A program made the translations under genes and the position numbers. The notes below the pieces were generated by a model. The model was given only the letters and a program-made list of their open reading frames with translations. It had not been told where the DNA came from and did no database searches. From positions 4,588,001 to 4,652,000 of the forward strand of contig CAVNZM010000010.1 in assembly GCA_963693365.1 (NCBI GenBank): a stretch of 64,000 bases of DNA, in the 5' to 3' direction. Of the stretch, positions 1-37,731 are shown piece by piece (the first letter of the stretch is position 1; each line of letters begins with the position of its first letter). The stretch is from Amoebidium appalachense (Eukaryota > Ichthyosporea).

Positions 1-1184
1 ACACACTAGTTCTATGGAAAGAAGCAGACGGCGCAGAGTTTGCACTGAGTTTTGAGGGCAAGGAGGGCTGTGATGACTTGCTTGACCTCCTAAAACGGCT
101 GCAGAAACTGAACAAGTTGAAAAAGAGCAACGAACAAGCAGAAGACGATTTGGATTCGCCACTCCTCAGCCCCGATATTTCCGAAGATGTAACACTAGAA
201 GAATCTTCCTCAGATTCGGAGGGTTTTCCGGAGCCCAAAGTCGGGCAGCTTGCAGAGCTAGCTACAGCCCTGAAGAACGTACACACGACCTTGCAAAAGA
301 GAGTAGCCAGCTATCTATTAAAGAAAAACTATGCCAGAAGGCTCGCCGACCTGTTTGTGAAACTCGAGAGTGCCGGTGACCTCGAGAGACTCCAGCAGTT
401 GTGCACCATATTCAAGGTAAGTGCTTTTTAGCAAGAACAGCAGCTGGTGCGTCTATTAGTGTCTGCAGAAGCTAGATTCAACGAAAAGGTGCACTTCGCA
501 CCACCCTCCGTTAATATTACTCAAGTTTCTTTGCACTTGATATCGCATACTGAACTAAACATGCCTGCAGCCACGCACACAAACCTGGGCGCAGCCACAA
601 AACACACTATCGTGCTCCTTTCTCTTCCTCCCTTCTTGGCTTGTAGCTTGGGTGGAACGTCACAGTAAGGGGCCCCATACAAGCCGTGTCAAAACGATTA
701 ACGCAAATGTCTCTCCAGGCCATGTTTGATTTGGGCGAGGCATCAATAGTTGAAGAAATCTGCGAGGAGGGAATCCTGACAGAAGTCATTGGCGCCCTTG
801 AGTACGAGCCAGGCACAGACCGGCTCAACCATCGCGAGTTCTTATCCAGGCAAAGCAAGTTTGTAGAGGTATGCAACTGTAACAGCAACTGGCCATAGCA
901 TATTTGTTACACAAGGAGAGTGCTGGCTGTGTTGTAGTCTTGCGTGAGCAGGTGATGTTAGTCTGCAGGGAAGCATAGGATGGTCTTGGGTCATTAGTAA
1001 GGGGAGTATGTTTCGAATTTTTGTGGTATTCCGAGCGGGAGGAAGGGATTTGGAGGGTGGAGGGGGAGAAGGAGGGGGGGGAGGGGGGGGGGGGTCGGCA
1101 TTCTAACCAGGGGGAAGGGTTGGGGGGGGGGGGGGGGGGGGGCGGTAGCCAGCGGACACGCAGGGAGCTTGCTTGGGGCGGCAG

Positions 1185-1216
<32 letters not shown>

Positions 1217-1804
1217 AACGGGTGCAGAAAAACCAATCAGGTTTTTGTCCTCAACGGAAGTCAGGGAAGATCCATGGAAACAAGAAAAACGGCCTTTTGT
1301 TTTCTTAACCTAATGTTCTGTCCAGGGAGAGCATAGAAGAAAAAAAAAGCTACCTTAAAGCAAGCCTAACACTAATGATTGTCGTAATGCTCGCAGGTGA
1401 TCCAAATCCGCGACAATGCGCTTCTCCAACGGATCCACACCTCCTATCAGCTGGGATTCCTCCGCGACGCCGTGCTCGGGTGCGTACCGGACGACCCAGT
1501 CAGCAACACCATCAGTACGTGCATCAACAGTTACAACACAGAGGTCGTGCGGTGCCTTCTGGCCGACAACAAGTTTCTCAAGCAGCTGTTTGGCGAACTG
1601 CTTGGGAAGAAACCGTGCGAGAGGGCCACAGGCGAGCGTGCTACCCGACTTCTTGGGTTGGTGCAGTCTCTGTGCGAGCTGATTTGCTCCATGCCAAGCA
1701 GCCACCGAAAAGAGATTATGGAGGTCAGTGGTCGGTTTCCGTGTGTATATTTTGATGATTTGTCCTCCCCTTCCCCCACCTCCCTCTCCCTTCCTGCCCT
1801 TCTT

Positions 1805-1867
<63 letters not shown>

Positions 1868-2637
1868 CACAGACACAGACACACACACACACACACACAC
1901 ACACACATCCTCTCTTCCTTATGTACACTTTCTTACTCCTCACCCAACCCCTTTGCCGATGGCATCTCTTCCTCCCCCCCCCCCCCCCCCCCCCCAATTC
2001 CCCTCCCCCGAACCTCAATACAAACAGTTCCTCTTGCGACGTCAATTGCCTCGAGCTCTCTCTCACCAAACCTCCTGATTCCCCGTTCGCTCAACCCGCT
2101 TCCTACTTGCCTCCTCCCCCTCTCCCCCCCATCCCCCCCCCCCTCTTTTACACACACATCATGTGACCACACACACAGACACTTCCCGAAAGTCCTCCCC
2201 TCCCCCCCTCCCCCCCCCCCCCCTCCCCCTCCCCATGTACCTTTCTCCCTTTCCTTGTCCATCATCCCTTCCTCTGTGTTCACCCAAACACACACACACA
2301 AATCTTGTCTTTTCTCCTGCTGGCCTACCACCTCGTTCATCCCATCTAACCAGTCAACAACCAATTAAATTCATGTCTAACATGCACTCTTACACATACA
2401 GCTGGGAATCCACAAATACTTGAGATTTGCATGCCGATACAGTCGTTAACTCACTCATGTCTAACATGCACTCTTACACATGCAGACCCTCATGGAGTAT
2501 GGGCTGCTGGACCCACTGGCCGCCTACCTGGAGGACCCACGGCACACTGCGTCCGCCATTGAGGCAAGTGTTGCACACTCACGTGTTTCAGATACATGCT
2601 TTTCAAGCTCCCCACCCACCCACCACCACCACCACCA

Positions 2638-2670
<33 letters not shown>

Positions 2671-3435
2671 ACCACCACCACCACCACCACCACCACCACC
2701 ACCACCACCACACACTCACGCACACGCACATACACACACACGCTCACACACACACACACACACCACCACCACCACCACCACCACCACTACTCCACCGTAC
2801 ATACACATGCACACACATACACACCCACATGCACCCCCACCGTATGTACGCCCTCGTGCACACACAAACACACCTTTTCTACCTCTCCAAACCCCTTCTT
2901 CTCCCCCTCCCCCATCCCTCATCCCCCCCCTTCCCCCCCCCCCCCCCTGCTCCTCTCCTTCTCCTCCCCCAAGCCCCCCCCCCCCTCCTCCCCCCCCCCT
3001 CCCCCCCCCCCCCCAAAAAAAAAAAGAAAGAAAGAAAGAAGCAAGAAGAAGAGAAATAAAACACAAGCCCACGCAAAACCCCTTGCACCCCCTACACACC
3101 CAAGCGCCTCCACACCCTCTTGAACCGCCAATTCAGCTTGCTTTCTGTCTGCTTGGAGCACAGTTCTGCCTTTCGGCCACACTGGTGCCTTCCTTAGGGC
3201 ACCATGAATTACATGCAGACCCGCACTAGTTAGTCGGAATTTAGATGAGAAGGAGCTGGCAGCTAGGGGGGGGGGGGGGGGGTAATAGATGGATGTTGAA
3301 GGTGTGTGTTTGTGGGTATGCTTGTATGTGATTGTGTACTTGGGTGTGTTTGTGGCTGCTGTTCTTTACACACACACAGCAGGCACACACACACACTCGC
3401 TGTCTCTCTCTCGCTCGCTTTTTTTTTTTTTTTTT

Positions 3436-3466
<31 letters not shown>

Positions 3467-5777
3467 GATAAAGGAGATTAACGGTTACACACTGACCAAG
3501 GCGCACTATCACAGATCCTCAACGTGATTATTACAAACGACTGCTCTCTCGTCCAGGAACAGATCATCCGTGATCACAAGGTCACTATCATGTCCCCCCC
3601 CCCCCCCCCCCCCCCCCCCTCCCCCTCTCCATTTCTCTTGTCCCCTTTTTTTCCGGTTTACACAAGCCAACTCGTCTGTTCTGCTTCTCTGTATTCTTTT
3701 TCTATGCATATCCCTTATTTTATCCCCACCTCCAAAGCTTACTCAATCGCATCTTGTTTTAGCTTCTGCACTGTTCGGCTTCATTTATTACCAATGTCGC
3801 TTTACTGATCCCCCCCCCCCCCCCCTGCCTTCCCTTCCCCCCTTCCCCCAGCCATCCCTAACCACTGTATACCTACACAACCGCACATTTAGTTCTCCTC
3901 AATACCCTATATTCTATTCACCTTTGCTCAAATCCGTGACTCAGGCATTGCTCATTCCCCTACCACCGACTACCGCTTTTGTATGCATCCTGCTCCACAC
4001 GATCAGTAACAGCAACCAATAGTACACCAAACACAGGTTTCTCACAAACATCTTCTATTCCAAATAATAAGCAACCTGTTTTTTTTATTGGCAAATACTC
4101 GGCATCACACAATCTCTTTTCCCACCTTTCTAACTTTCGAAAACATACCGCAACACTATATATTTTCATTAAACACTCGCACTCACACAATCTTCTCTCA
4201 CTCTTTTCTAACTTCCCATAACATCAACCCACTTTTACTTTTATCAAACACCAGCACTCACACAATCTCTTTTCACACCTTTCTAACTTCCACAACAACC
4301 CTTTTCCGCCACAGGGCAAGGAATCCGGCATTAAGAACTCGCGGCTGCTGGAAGCAATAACCACCGTTCTGCTCGAGTCCAAGGACATCTCCGCCGTGTC
4401 TATGCTGACTGAACTTGTAAAGGCCGTTATGGTCATTGACTCTGAAGCGTGTTCGGTAAGTGTCGTATGAGATACGTTGCATATGTGTGGGTGCACACCT
4501 GTAGAAAAATTGTGATTGTATACAACTGCTCTGTTCATGCCAAACCCCCCCCCCCCCCCCCCTCCCTCCCTCCCCCCCCCTCCCTCCCCCCCCCCTCCCT
4601 CCCCCCCCCCCCCCCCAAAAAAAAAATCCCTCCTCCCTCTTTCTCTCCCCCCCCCCCCCCCACACACACACACACACACCACAATACACACACACTCTCT
4701 CTCTCTCTCATTTTCACTCACACTCACACACAAACCTACACATCATACCCTCACACAACACTCGACATAATCATTCAGTCATCACCACACGTTTATACCA
4801 CCATCTTATTTAAATTAATTTTTGATTTTTTTTCTTCGGCGGAGGGTGGGAGGGGAGCACACGATTAGCTCTCCTGACACATCTCACACTGCTGTTTTAC
4901 TCACCAGGCATCCCGACGGAGCCTAATTGCACGTGGCCTATGGGAGGGCTGCATCACCCGTCTAATCGCCAGCCTGTCGACTCTGGAGGACTCTGCCACA
5001 AAACACAACATGTTGCAGTGTGAGAGGATGCATCATCTCGTGGACTGTGTGGCTGCATTCATGAAGGACTTTGCCAGGGCTGCTGTTATCAGGGCGGGTG
5101 TTCTGAGCTCTGGTGTGCTGCCCAAGGTGGGTAACGTTCTCGTATCTTAGAATAGGGTGGTCTTTATGTTCAAGCTGTGACGTGATATCTGCCTTTGTCA
5201 TTGCTTGTGCTGCTGCTTGGATTGGTTGCACCTGTTTGTAATGGGTCCGTTATCTGCTTATGGGCTGGCCTTTGCTATGGACGATGAGCGGGTGGGTGAT
5301 TTCTGGAGGCAGGGGGAGGGGGGGGGGGGGGGGGGATAAAGCTTTTGCAGATGTGTGCAGTGTGTGTGTGTGTGCGTGTGTGCGTGTGTTCTTGCACCTA
5401 AAATCCAGCATAGAAACAATCACACATACAGACGGCGCAAGCACATAGATGTGCCTGTGCTTTTTTTTTCATTTTATTCGTGTGTATATGTGAGTGCGGG
5501 TGGGCGTGTCTGGATGTGTTTGTGTGTGTGTGTGTGTGTGCATGTGTGTGTGTGTGTGTGTGTTCTTTGAGCTATAGCGCACCAACCCTAAAGCCCTGTC
5601 TGACGAAAATGGTTGCAGGTGGCCAAGCATATCAACAGCCGTGAGAAGCATCTTGCCCTTGGTAAGTGCCTATCACCATAGCATCTTCTGTATCCCCGTT
5701 CAGCACATATCTTACTCCCGTTCTTGAGGTTCGTCACTATGTATACAACCGAATGAGTTGTAAGAATTTAGAATAGG

Positions 5778-5852
<75 letters not shown>

Positions 5853-7584
5853 GGGAGGGGCGACGGGGTAAAGGCAATAGCCCGAGGGGGATGAGATGCA
5901 TGTGTGTCTTTGTGGGGGAGAGGGGGGGAGGGGGGCTTGTGACGGTGAGAGTATGAAGGGAAAAGAAGGCTGTCAAGCACTTTGAAGGAGGGCAAGGGGG
6001 GGGGGGGGGGGGGGGGGGGGGGGGATAATAGTATAAATGTTGACCTGCTGTCATGCTCTTACACTTCATTTGTTCTTCTGCAGCGGCCCTTCGCCTTGTG
6101 CATGCCGTGGCAGCCACGGAGGATGAGACCTACGCACAGCACCTGCGCCAACACGACTGCCTGGGCCCCGTGGTCACCGTGCTGGCCCAGAACGCCTCCA
6201 GACACAACATGCTCTACTCGGCCGCATACACACTGCTCGACCTCATCAAAGTGGTAATACACCCTATCCCATCACCACAACTGCACGCAAAGCGTAAGCT
6301 GGCCCACGCATAGTGCTTTTAGCACGTGCAGGCATCACACCTACTCTCTTTCTGTGCACTCAAAACTTGGGCTGGGCCACACATACATGTTGAAGTGCAC
6401 CTGTAGAGCACCACAACTGCCCTCACTCTCTGCACTCAAAACTTAGGCTGGGCCACACATAAATGTTCAAGCGAATACAGGCACCACACGCACTCCCTTT
6501 CCCCCTTCCTCTGTGTGTCTCTTCCTCCCTGGCCACGGCCATCCCCTCGCACTTGGATCCTCCTTTGCTCCTCCAACCCCATTTTTTCTCTTCTACCACC
6601 CTTGCTGATAGAGGAAAGAGATAAATAGTGTTTCTACTATCCCCCCCCCCCCCCCCCAACTCCTCCTCCCACACACACACAGACACATACACACTCACAC
6701 ATACCTTCTCCCCGATATTCCCTCCTCTTCGCAAGCTCCACTCTGCTGCACATGTACAGTGATTTCGCAGCGGTGTCTCTGCTCTCCTTTGTCCCCTCCT
6801 CCCCATCCTCGTATCTCCTACGCACCTTCATACTTTGCTCTTTTTCCTTGATGGGTTTACTCAGTATTCTCTCGTTTTTGCATCGTTTCTGGATGTGCAG
6901 TTCGGTATGATTATGAGGCCGTTCTGTTCTTCTTGCTTCTTTCCTGCATCCCCCCCCCCCCCCCACCCCACCCCCTTCCCCCCCCCCAAAAAAAAACGGA
7001 TTTTTGCTGCACCTTCGGTTGTATGTTTGTACAAAGATTGCTGCCTGCTGCTGCACCTGAAATTCTGTCCCTCCCCCCCCCCCCCCCCCCCCCCCCCCTT
7101 TTTTTTTTTCTACGTTCTTCCCACACCTCTTCTTCATTCCTCCTCTTCTTTTTTGCTTCATTGAACGCTTCCATACATCGGGGCTGCACATACACGCACA
7201 ACACAACCACATACACGCACAACCGCACACACAAACGCACATACAATGACGCCCCCAACCAGACCGTAACCAACCATTCCAGCCGATGTAGCCAACATAT
7301 CCACCAATCCTCACCAACCCTCCCCCCCCCACCCCCCCCTTCCCCCCACCAGAAAAACAACAAGAGCCTGGTGGCGCACGTGGTCGAAATGCACGGAAAA
7401 CGGCTTGCTCCACTTCTGCCGGACTTCAACGTGTGGGTTGAGAGGCACCAGACCAACATGCTGTCTGCAGCAGCAAAGAGCAGGTGTGTTTTGCAAGTCT
7501 CCCTGATGGCAGATAAAATATGACCACGCACATGTGTGGGTGGGTGGGAGGGCGAGCGGGCGGGTGGGTGGTTCTGTGTGTGTG

Positions 7585-7636
<52 letters not shown>

Positions 7637-8156
7637 TGTAAACATAAATAAATATGGGTTGCTTGTTATGGAATTTGGCCGAAAGCTGTTCATGCATCCA
7701 CATTGCACCTCGGGCCCATGTGGTGGAACTGCACGGAAATTCCACTTGCCTGATATAGAAATGGAATTATCCCCCCCTCTCTACCCCTCCCCCGCGCCAC
7801 CACCACCACCCACCACCACCACCATCACCGTCTCCGCCCTTCGCCCCACTCTTTAACCGACACTATCCATGCAGGCAGGTGCACGTGCACGCACACACAC
7901 AATCTCTATCTCTATCTCTATCTCTCCCTCTCTGCCTCTCTCTCTTACCCTCTCTGCCTCTCTCTCTCTCTCCCTCCCTCCCTCCCTCTCTTTCTCTCTC
8001 TCTCTCTCGTTCTCCCTCCCTCCCCTCCCTCTCTCTGCCCCCCTTCTCCCTCCCTCCGTCCCTCCCCTCTTTCTCTCTCTCTCTCTCGTTCTCCCTCCCT
8101 CCCCTCCCTCTCTCTGCCCCCCTTCTCCCTCCCTCCGTCCCTCCCTCTCGCTCTCG

Positions 8157-8220
<64 letters not shown>

Positions 8221-8875
8221 TCCCTCTCCCTCTCCCTCTCTCTCTATCTCGCTGACCTATGAATACCCGTGCAGTAAATCTGCGGCATCAGGGAGCAAGC
8301 CAGGCCGAGTGAGGGGCCGTCTGTGGCAGCCCACCGACACCTCCAGCAAAACAGACGCAGCGGATGATTGGCTCGCTGAGCAAGCCCAATCCGGCACCGA
8401 CCAGTCAACACCCGCCGGAGCACGCAAAACAAAGACCCAGCCATCGGAGAAAGAGGACAAGGAGAACCATTTCGTCACGTCTTCGCCTGCAAGCCGCAAG
8501 CGGCCTGCTCCCGATTCCGATTCGGACGAGGAAGACCAAAAGCCGCCGTCAAAACCCATGTCCAAGGGAACAATAACAACGGTCGGTAGGAGTCCGCGGG
8601 GACTATCCATCAAGTTTAAACGGGTGCGGTTGGAAGAACTACCGGGGACGGAGGGCGAGAACGACACAGACCCGGATACACCGTCTAAGCTCAAACCAGG
8701 CAAACAGAGGGAAGATATGGAGGAAGAAAGGGAGAAGGAGCCACGTAGCCCACTTTCCGGGAAATCGAACAGGCAACAGCAACAAAGGGAGAGCGTTGTG
8801 CAGGAGTCGACCGGCCCGTCGTCTCCTTTGAGAAGGTCTGTGCGGCGGCAGCAAGAAACCGCGACGGTGATGTAA
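1..8875 (+). CDS. PPP4R3: Protein phosphatase 4 regulatory subunit 3 (SMEK/Falafel family), 5'-truncated by window
   Basis: Regulatory subunit that directs protein phosphatase 4 to nuclear and centrosomal substrates (family knowledge). Exons by phase and homology: 1-416 (frame from base 3), 719-868, 1397-1723, 2486-2563, 3515-3580, 4315-4455, 4908-5126, 5619-5661, 6084-6253, 7353-7483, 8275-8875; all phases join, giving about 779 residues. Recognisable family blocks: LWKEADGAEFALSFEGKEGC (end of the EVH1/PH-like domain), LEYEPGTDRLNHREFL (animal family: LEYDPA...HREFL), IRDNALLQRIHTSYQLGFLRD, and the HEAT/ARM-like core ending in ASRHNMLYSAAYTLLDLIKV. The last exon encodes a disordered acidic tail with an NLS-like RKRPAPDSDSDEEDQ, as in animal SMEK proteins. 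Roughly the first 60-70 residues lie outside the window. The intron after 2563 starts with GC. Introns are full of simple repeats. Family assignment is firm; single splice borders could shift by a few bases. Confidence 0.9.
1067..1216 (+). repeat. Interrupted G runs in a PP4R3 intron
   Basis: Several G runs of 8-25 bases separated by short spacers lie in the intron between the exons ending 868 and starting 1397. They create Gly-rich (+) and Pro-rich (-) open frames that are not genes. G-quadruplex formation is possible. Confidence 0.9.
1809..1907 (+). repeat. (CA)n microsatellite
   Basis: A nearly perfect CA tract with a small CAGACA interruption lies in the PP4R3 intron just after the exon ending 1723. 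C/CT-rich sequence continues to about 2240. The Cys/Val and His/Thr open frames across it are artefacts. Confidence 0.95.
2564..3514 (+). other. GC-AG intron of the PP4R3 gene
   Basis: The exon ends ...GCC ATT GAG and is followed by GCAAGT instead of GTAAGT. The next exon starts after CACAG at 3515. Joining GAG to ATCCTC gives SAIEILNVIITN, which lines up without a gap with the animal SMEK segment AATDIFSYLVEF. No GT donor nearby keeps both frame and homology. The intron holds CA, CCA and C tracts, a C-to-A junction near 3014, and a T-run abutting a G-run at 3419-3468. Confidence 0.75.
2617..2800 (+). repeat. Compound (CCA)n/(CA)n tract
   Basis: Alternating blocks of CCA and CA lie inside the GC-AG intron, followed by CA-rich and C-rich sequence to about 3020. 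Confidence 0.9.
4102..4310 (+). repeat. Minisatellite, three diverged copies of about 75-78 bp
   Basis: The core CACACAATCTCTTTTC followed by CTTTCTAACTT recurs near 4104, 4182 and 4257. It ends at the acceptor of the exon that starts at 4315, so the branch-site and pyrimidine region of this intron is made of repeat copies. Confidence 0.8.
5778..5849 (+). repeat. (GT)n microsatellite
   Basis: A perfect GT tract of about 36 units in the PP4R3 intron between exons ending 5661 and starting 6084, followed by G-rich sequence and a G run at 5997-6024. Confidence 0.95.
6354..6505 (+). repeat. 76-bp tandem duplication in a PP4R3 intron
   Basis: GCACTCAAAACTT followed by GGCTGGGCCACACATA occurs at 6356 and again at 6432 with few substitutions. 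Related CAGGCATCACAC/CAGGCACCACAC pieces flank both copies. Confidence 0.75.
7571..8253 (+). repeat. (GT)n tract, then a long CT-rich tract
   Basis: The last PP4R3 intron has a G/GGGT-rich stretch just after its GTGTGT donor (7484), a (GT)n tract at about 7575-7635, and a CT-rich tract at 7903-8253. Within the latter a segment of about 73 bp (CTCTCTCGTTCTCCCTCC... near 8000 and 8080) is repeated in tandem. The CT tract ends about 20 bp before the acceptor at 8274. Confidence 0.9.
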
Positions 8876-9680
8876 TATATGGTGCATGTGGGGTGGGTGT
8901 AATGTATAGGTAAATTATTAGTTGGCTGTATGTTCTATGAAGCAGGAAGTATTACAGAAAACGCACAGTAGGCACAAGTTGGGTGTCTTGCCTGGTGAGG
9001 ATACGATTGCACGGTGACGTTTCTAGTCATGTATGGTATGTAGTTCTAATGGTGCACAGACTTCGCTTTTGGCGTACGCAAAACGTAAACGGGATATCGA
9101 TGTAAGCATTGAATTCGAGATGGGTTCATGGGGTTGGGTTGAGAGGTTAGGAGCAGGGGAGGCACGCATGTGCTTGCGAGTTTGTTTACATTTGAGTATC
9201 CACAAGCTTTCTCTATGGCTCTTCGGGGGGGGGGGGGGTTGACTTACGTACAAAGCTGACCATATGCATACCAATGAAAGCTTTCGTTTCTGTTTTCAAA
9301 TGAATAGAGAGATCCTGATTCTATTTGCTGCAAATGTGAGAGATTTCGTATGACATGCTTTACTACAGCATAGCTGCTCAGCTTGAGTCGTTGCTTTGAT
9401 GTGGCACATACTCACACTCCCTGTGCATTCTCGCTAAAAGGAGAATACAGAATCATAGATGACTTCACACCTGACTTGCCAGGCTAAAACTAGCTCATAA
9501 GTATGCAGAGACCAAACATGAGTAATAAACTAACAGTAAACACCCTACAACCATCAGCTAATGTTGCCTGAGCATAAGGATAAATTTTGTTATGGGAGTT
9601 ATGCGATGTATTGTTCTGTACTGTTAAGAAACACTTGGATTTGTCACCGGATTCAACGGTTCTACAACTTGCCAAAGCCC

Positions 9681-9720
<40 letters not shown>

Positions 9721-9836
9721 TTTTTTCCCCATCCCATGCATGCTACTCTGCGGCACCAACCAGCTGCAGCACCACAACCACCCCGACACACAGCGGCACA
9801 CACACACACAAACACACCGTGCAGACACGTGTGCAT

Positions 9837-9889
<53 letters not shown>

Positions 9890-11781
9890 CACACACACAC
9901 ACGCACGCACACATGTACACACACACACACACGCACACACACACACACACACACACACTGTATACATACACATACACACACACCCACACACTTGCACATG
10001 GAGATAATACAAACACAAGTGTTATAAAGGTTAGGTGCGCCTCATGCATTCACACACCAGTTATGTATGCAACTTTGAAAGCCAAAATGACATGATCCCA
10101 AAGTCCGAAACCACCATCACTTCAGTGGAGCTGCCGTCAATCCTGATCACGTCCTCTTTACTGTCTGTATGACAAATTACACGAGGTACACCCCAATGGA
10201 AGACCTACCAAAATTTTAAATGATGTAGTGTACACATCTGACCAAGTAGTGATAACCCAAAATTTAAAGAGGCATTCTCGGTCCCAATCAAATCGCTCAA
10301 AATTTTAAGAGGGATTTCGGTCCCAATCAGATTATCGAGTTTTAATTTATCCGATTTCCTGACCGGTTTTGGCGTTATCACCAACTGGCCCTAAGGTGAA
10401 GCATCCCCCCTTCCCCCCCTCCCCCCCCTCCCCCCCCCCCCCCCCCCCCCAGCCCTCCTCCCCCTCCCTCCCCTCCCCTCCCCCCCCCCCCCCCCCCCCC
10501 CCTCCCGGTTTGATATGAAGCGACTGCCAAGCAGGAAGCGGGGGCCGGTTATTCGCCTGATTTTGTGGATTTCGTATTATTTGCTATGATTAGGTATCAT
10601 CCAATATTGCGTGTTTCACAGTAAGCTATGTTTACTTATTCATGAATGCGAGCTGGTTTCACGATTAGTGTTGCCGCTGCCTCCTAGATTGTTTAGGGGG
10701 AAAGTGGTCACCTGCACCTAAAGCATATTTACAAAGAGATTCGTCTTTATACCATTAGTTTTGCTGCGACATCACGGTTGGCAGACCGCGAAATTGTATT
10801 TGTATGTATACGTATTTGATACAAATGCGACGAATACGAAGAAAATTCACGAATGACGTTGAAAGAATAAATCTCTAACGTCATATGACCTTGAATAAAT
10901 ATGTGCAACGGTGTGTTAGTTCCTCCCCCCCCCCCCACACACACCCACACACACACCAAACACACATACACACACACAACACAACCCCCCCCACCCCCCC
11001 CCCACACACACACATACATGTACACACCGTAAACACACACACACGTGTGTACACACACCACACACATCCGGCCCACACGCCTGCATGGCCACTAAAAAAT
11101 CACTCACTTAACTGAGCATAAAACCTGTTCGCAGAATACACTGGATCCAAATTTCAGCCCTGTATAATACAGTATGTGTGCACTTCACCTTCACGAGGGT
11201 GATCTTTCCAAGCAACTACATCAAGCGTGGCGAACAAATAAACATCGATATGCCGGTGTGCATCGGTCTGGCCATGACCATCTAGGTCGACCGGGCCATT
11301 TCTTGCATGCACTGCATAGGCACGACACAACGACCATGCAACATCGAATTGCAGCATCGGCCATTGCATGCGCATTTGCCATGGCAATGGCAATTGTAGT
11401 GAGGGATGCAGCATGTTCGCAAGAAATCTTTTGCAAATATCGAGACTATCATTTAGAATCAACTAGAGTGTGGCAAATATGTATGCACCCATGCTCGCAG
11501 TATTCTTTCACGGGGATATTCTTGCACTACGGTGAATCGATCCGCAGGCGATCGGCAGTATCGAACCGGAAAATCTAGAAAATGGGGCCGGTTTTGCTGA
11601 GAAATTAGGCTACACCACTTGTCCAGTCAAGCGAATGAGTCCGTCGTTGACACCGCGGCCGGGGTCAGTCACCGAACTGTTCATAGGTTACGATCACCTC
11701 AAGTGGAGCCTAAACAGATTATAATTAGTGAACGCCAAGTTAGAGTACCTCCTTTTTTTTTTCCTCTCCAACACAGTAACA
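8876..11781. other. Intergenic region between PP4R3 and SPT4
   Basis: No gene recognised. A possible poly(A) signal AATAAA is at 9524. Repeats: C run 9680-9720, (CA)n 9838-9957 with ACATGTAC interruptions, C/T-rich 10405-10502, C and CA tracts 10925-11065. The rest (8876-9650, 10000-10400, 10510-10900, 11080-11780) is unique-looking sequence; CGGTCCCAATCA occurs twice near 10280 and 10318. Open frames here show no family resemblance. Confidence 0.6.
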
Positions 11782-14959
<3,178 letters not shown>

Positions 14960-15831
14960 GCACTGGCAGGCACACTCACGTGATTTGAAAATGGATTTGA
15001 ACCAATCAGACAGCGGGAAAAGGATCCGGATGACGATGGCATCATGTGCATGTCACGTGACATTCACGTGATTTGAGATGGGTTTGAACCAATCAAACGG
15101 CGGGGAAAGACTCCGAAAGTGGATCATAAACCACATATGGCTGTATGTGGGTAAGGGAATATTGAATGATTGACAATGCAAAAAATGATACGTTGGGCCA
15201 TTTTGAAGTAGTGGTTGGCAGAAAGGTTACATATAATGGGGTACCAGCTATGGGGAGCTAATTATCACATGGGTTCTGAATGTTCAGAGAATTTACGAGC
15301 ATACATGTTCATTTATTGTCGACGATTGTGCTGTGGGCCTGGTTTTGCCGCAACAATAAAAAACTACAGACATGCAAATGTGGATACTGAAGACTGCGTG
15401 ATTGTGGGATCCAACACTTCCCCCCTCACTTCCCTCACCTCCACACAGTGACTACCCCCATGCACGTGCGCACATGTGAGGCAAAATATTTCATATTATC
15501 TGCAAAACATGTGATATACGAATACGTGGTTTACGCTGTTTACTCGAGGCAAAGTGGAGCATTGCGAGGAGTTGCAGAGGTCTCGGGAGGCAACAAGGAA
15601 AAAGACGTGTGTATAGTCATTTACGTGGCTGTAACTTACGGTGGCGTTGGAATTGTTGGACCAAGGCTCAGTGCACATGGTGCCACGCTCGTCACTCACG
15701 AGGCCTCGGCGCCGGCGCCAGGCGCAGTACCGTGACAGACTGACCCTGTGTAGCAACAGCCACTCAGCACATGAAATACTTAGCCGTATATAGTAATCTT
15801 TTACCTTGTTTTTGTTCCAGGGAACTTTCCT

Positions 15832-15860
15832 ATTGGTGGACCTATAAAGCGAACACCAAT
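15832..15860 (+). promoter_or_regulatory. Candidate HID1 core promoter (CCAAT/TATA)
   Basis: ATTGG at 15832, TATAAAG at 15843 and CCAATCAG at 15856 lie 163-190 bp before the HID1 ATG at 16023. A pyrimidine tract ending in CTGCAG lies just before the ATG, so a spliced 5' UTR is also possible. The rest of 14960-16022 holds the duplication above, an AATAAA at 15355 that could serve SPT4, and no other gene. Confidence 0.45.
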
Positions 15861-16022
15861 CAGATGCTTGCAGACAAAATTTCCAAGTTTCAAGAAATTC
15901 CGGTTTTCAAGCTGTCACGGCAGTTGCAGTGATGCACAGTACACACGACATTCCGAGTCTGTCCTTTACAAACTCAACCTTTTATGCTTTCCTTGTAGGT
16001 TTGTGTTGGTTTAACTGCAGCC

Positions 16023-36553
<20,531 letters not shown>

Positions 36554-36879
36554 AAACCCCCCCACCCCCACCCCCCGCCCCATTCCGCTGAATTTCCCCG
36601 GATTTTATACGGATTATTTTAAAATACCATTTGTTCGTGTGTGATAGTCAGGTATCGTGACCATTTTACTGTTGTTTAAGATATGGGGTGGGCTGAATGA
36701 ACAAAATGATAACAAAATGTCATGCCACACAATATAATATTTGTTCGCGGCGATCGCTGGGGCTTTCTTTTTTATGAGCCACCACACGTACCCAACTGAT
36801 GCACCTTGGGACGTGTTGCCTTGCTCGCGTGTTCTTGTGGAGACTTCTATGGGCGCATTTGCTTTTTTCTTTTCTCTTT

Positions 36880-36917
<38 letters not shown>

Positions 36918-37684
36918 CGGGAAGGGGGGGCGGGAGGAGGGGGGGGCCAATGGCATCTTCCACATAATTTGCTTTTACAAGAAACATTTTTACCTCGTTG
37001 GTCTATGCTAGTGTTTCTTTCTTACTCTTTGTGTTCTTTTGGGGCTTCTGTAGGTGTGTTACTTCTCGTAGAAGAAAAGGGGGGGGGGGGGGGGGGGGGG
37101 GTTCTTCCTTTGATCTTTTCATGGGTTGTGCAGGGTTATAACGCTGGGATTATATTGAATATGCATGATGGCACCGTGGTGCCAGCCAATTTCAAGCAAA
37201 TATACTTTTTAAAGAATTAGGGGCAAGATTTCTTGTTCGTGGTCATAATTACCATATATATATTCCTACTTGTTTATTGTTTTATAAACAAAATATATAT
37301 GCTCTGATGTATAAATAGATACCCAGTGGTTGAACAGGTAGATTAATGCGCAACCAAGCAGTTTTTGTTATATCCTTTAAGTTCAATAAAAAACAGCTTG
37401 TTCCAGGAGTATTAATTGACTAACATTAAAATTAATAGTAATTACACTCACTCTACAAGGTTCTTCTTAGAGTCGTGGGCACTGAATTCGGTTTGTCTTC
37501 GTGTTATTATGAAATGAAACATAGCTGGCTAACAATTGGAGGTAGAAGAGGTATTTCCTTTTTTGGTTCACACAAGCGTAGTGCAAGTAGTCACGCAAAT
37601 TTGAACACCTGCACAATGTCATGGTACCCCCCTCCCCCCCTCCCGCACGCGCACACATACACACACGTGCACACACACACACAC

Positions 37685-37731
<47 letters not shown>

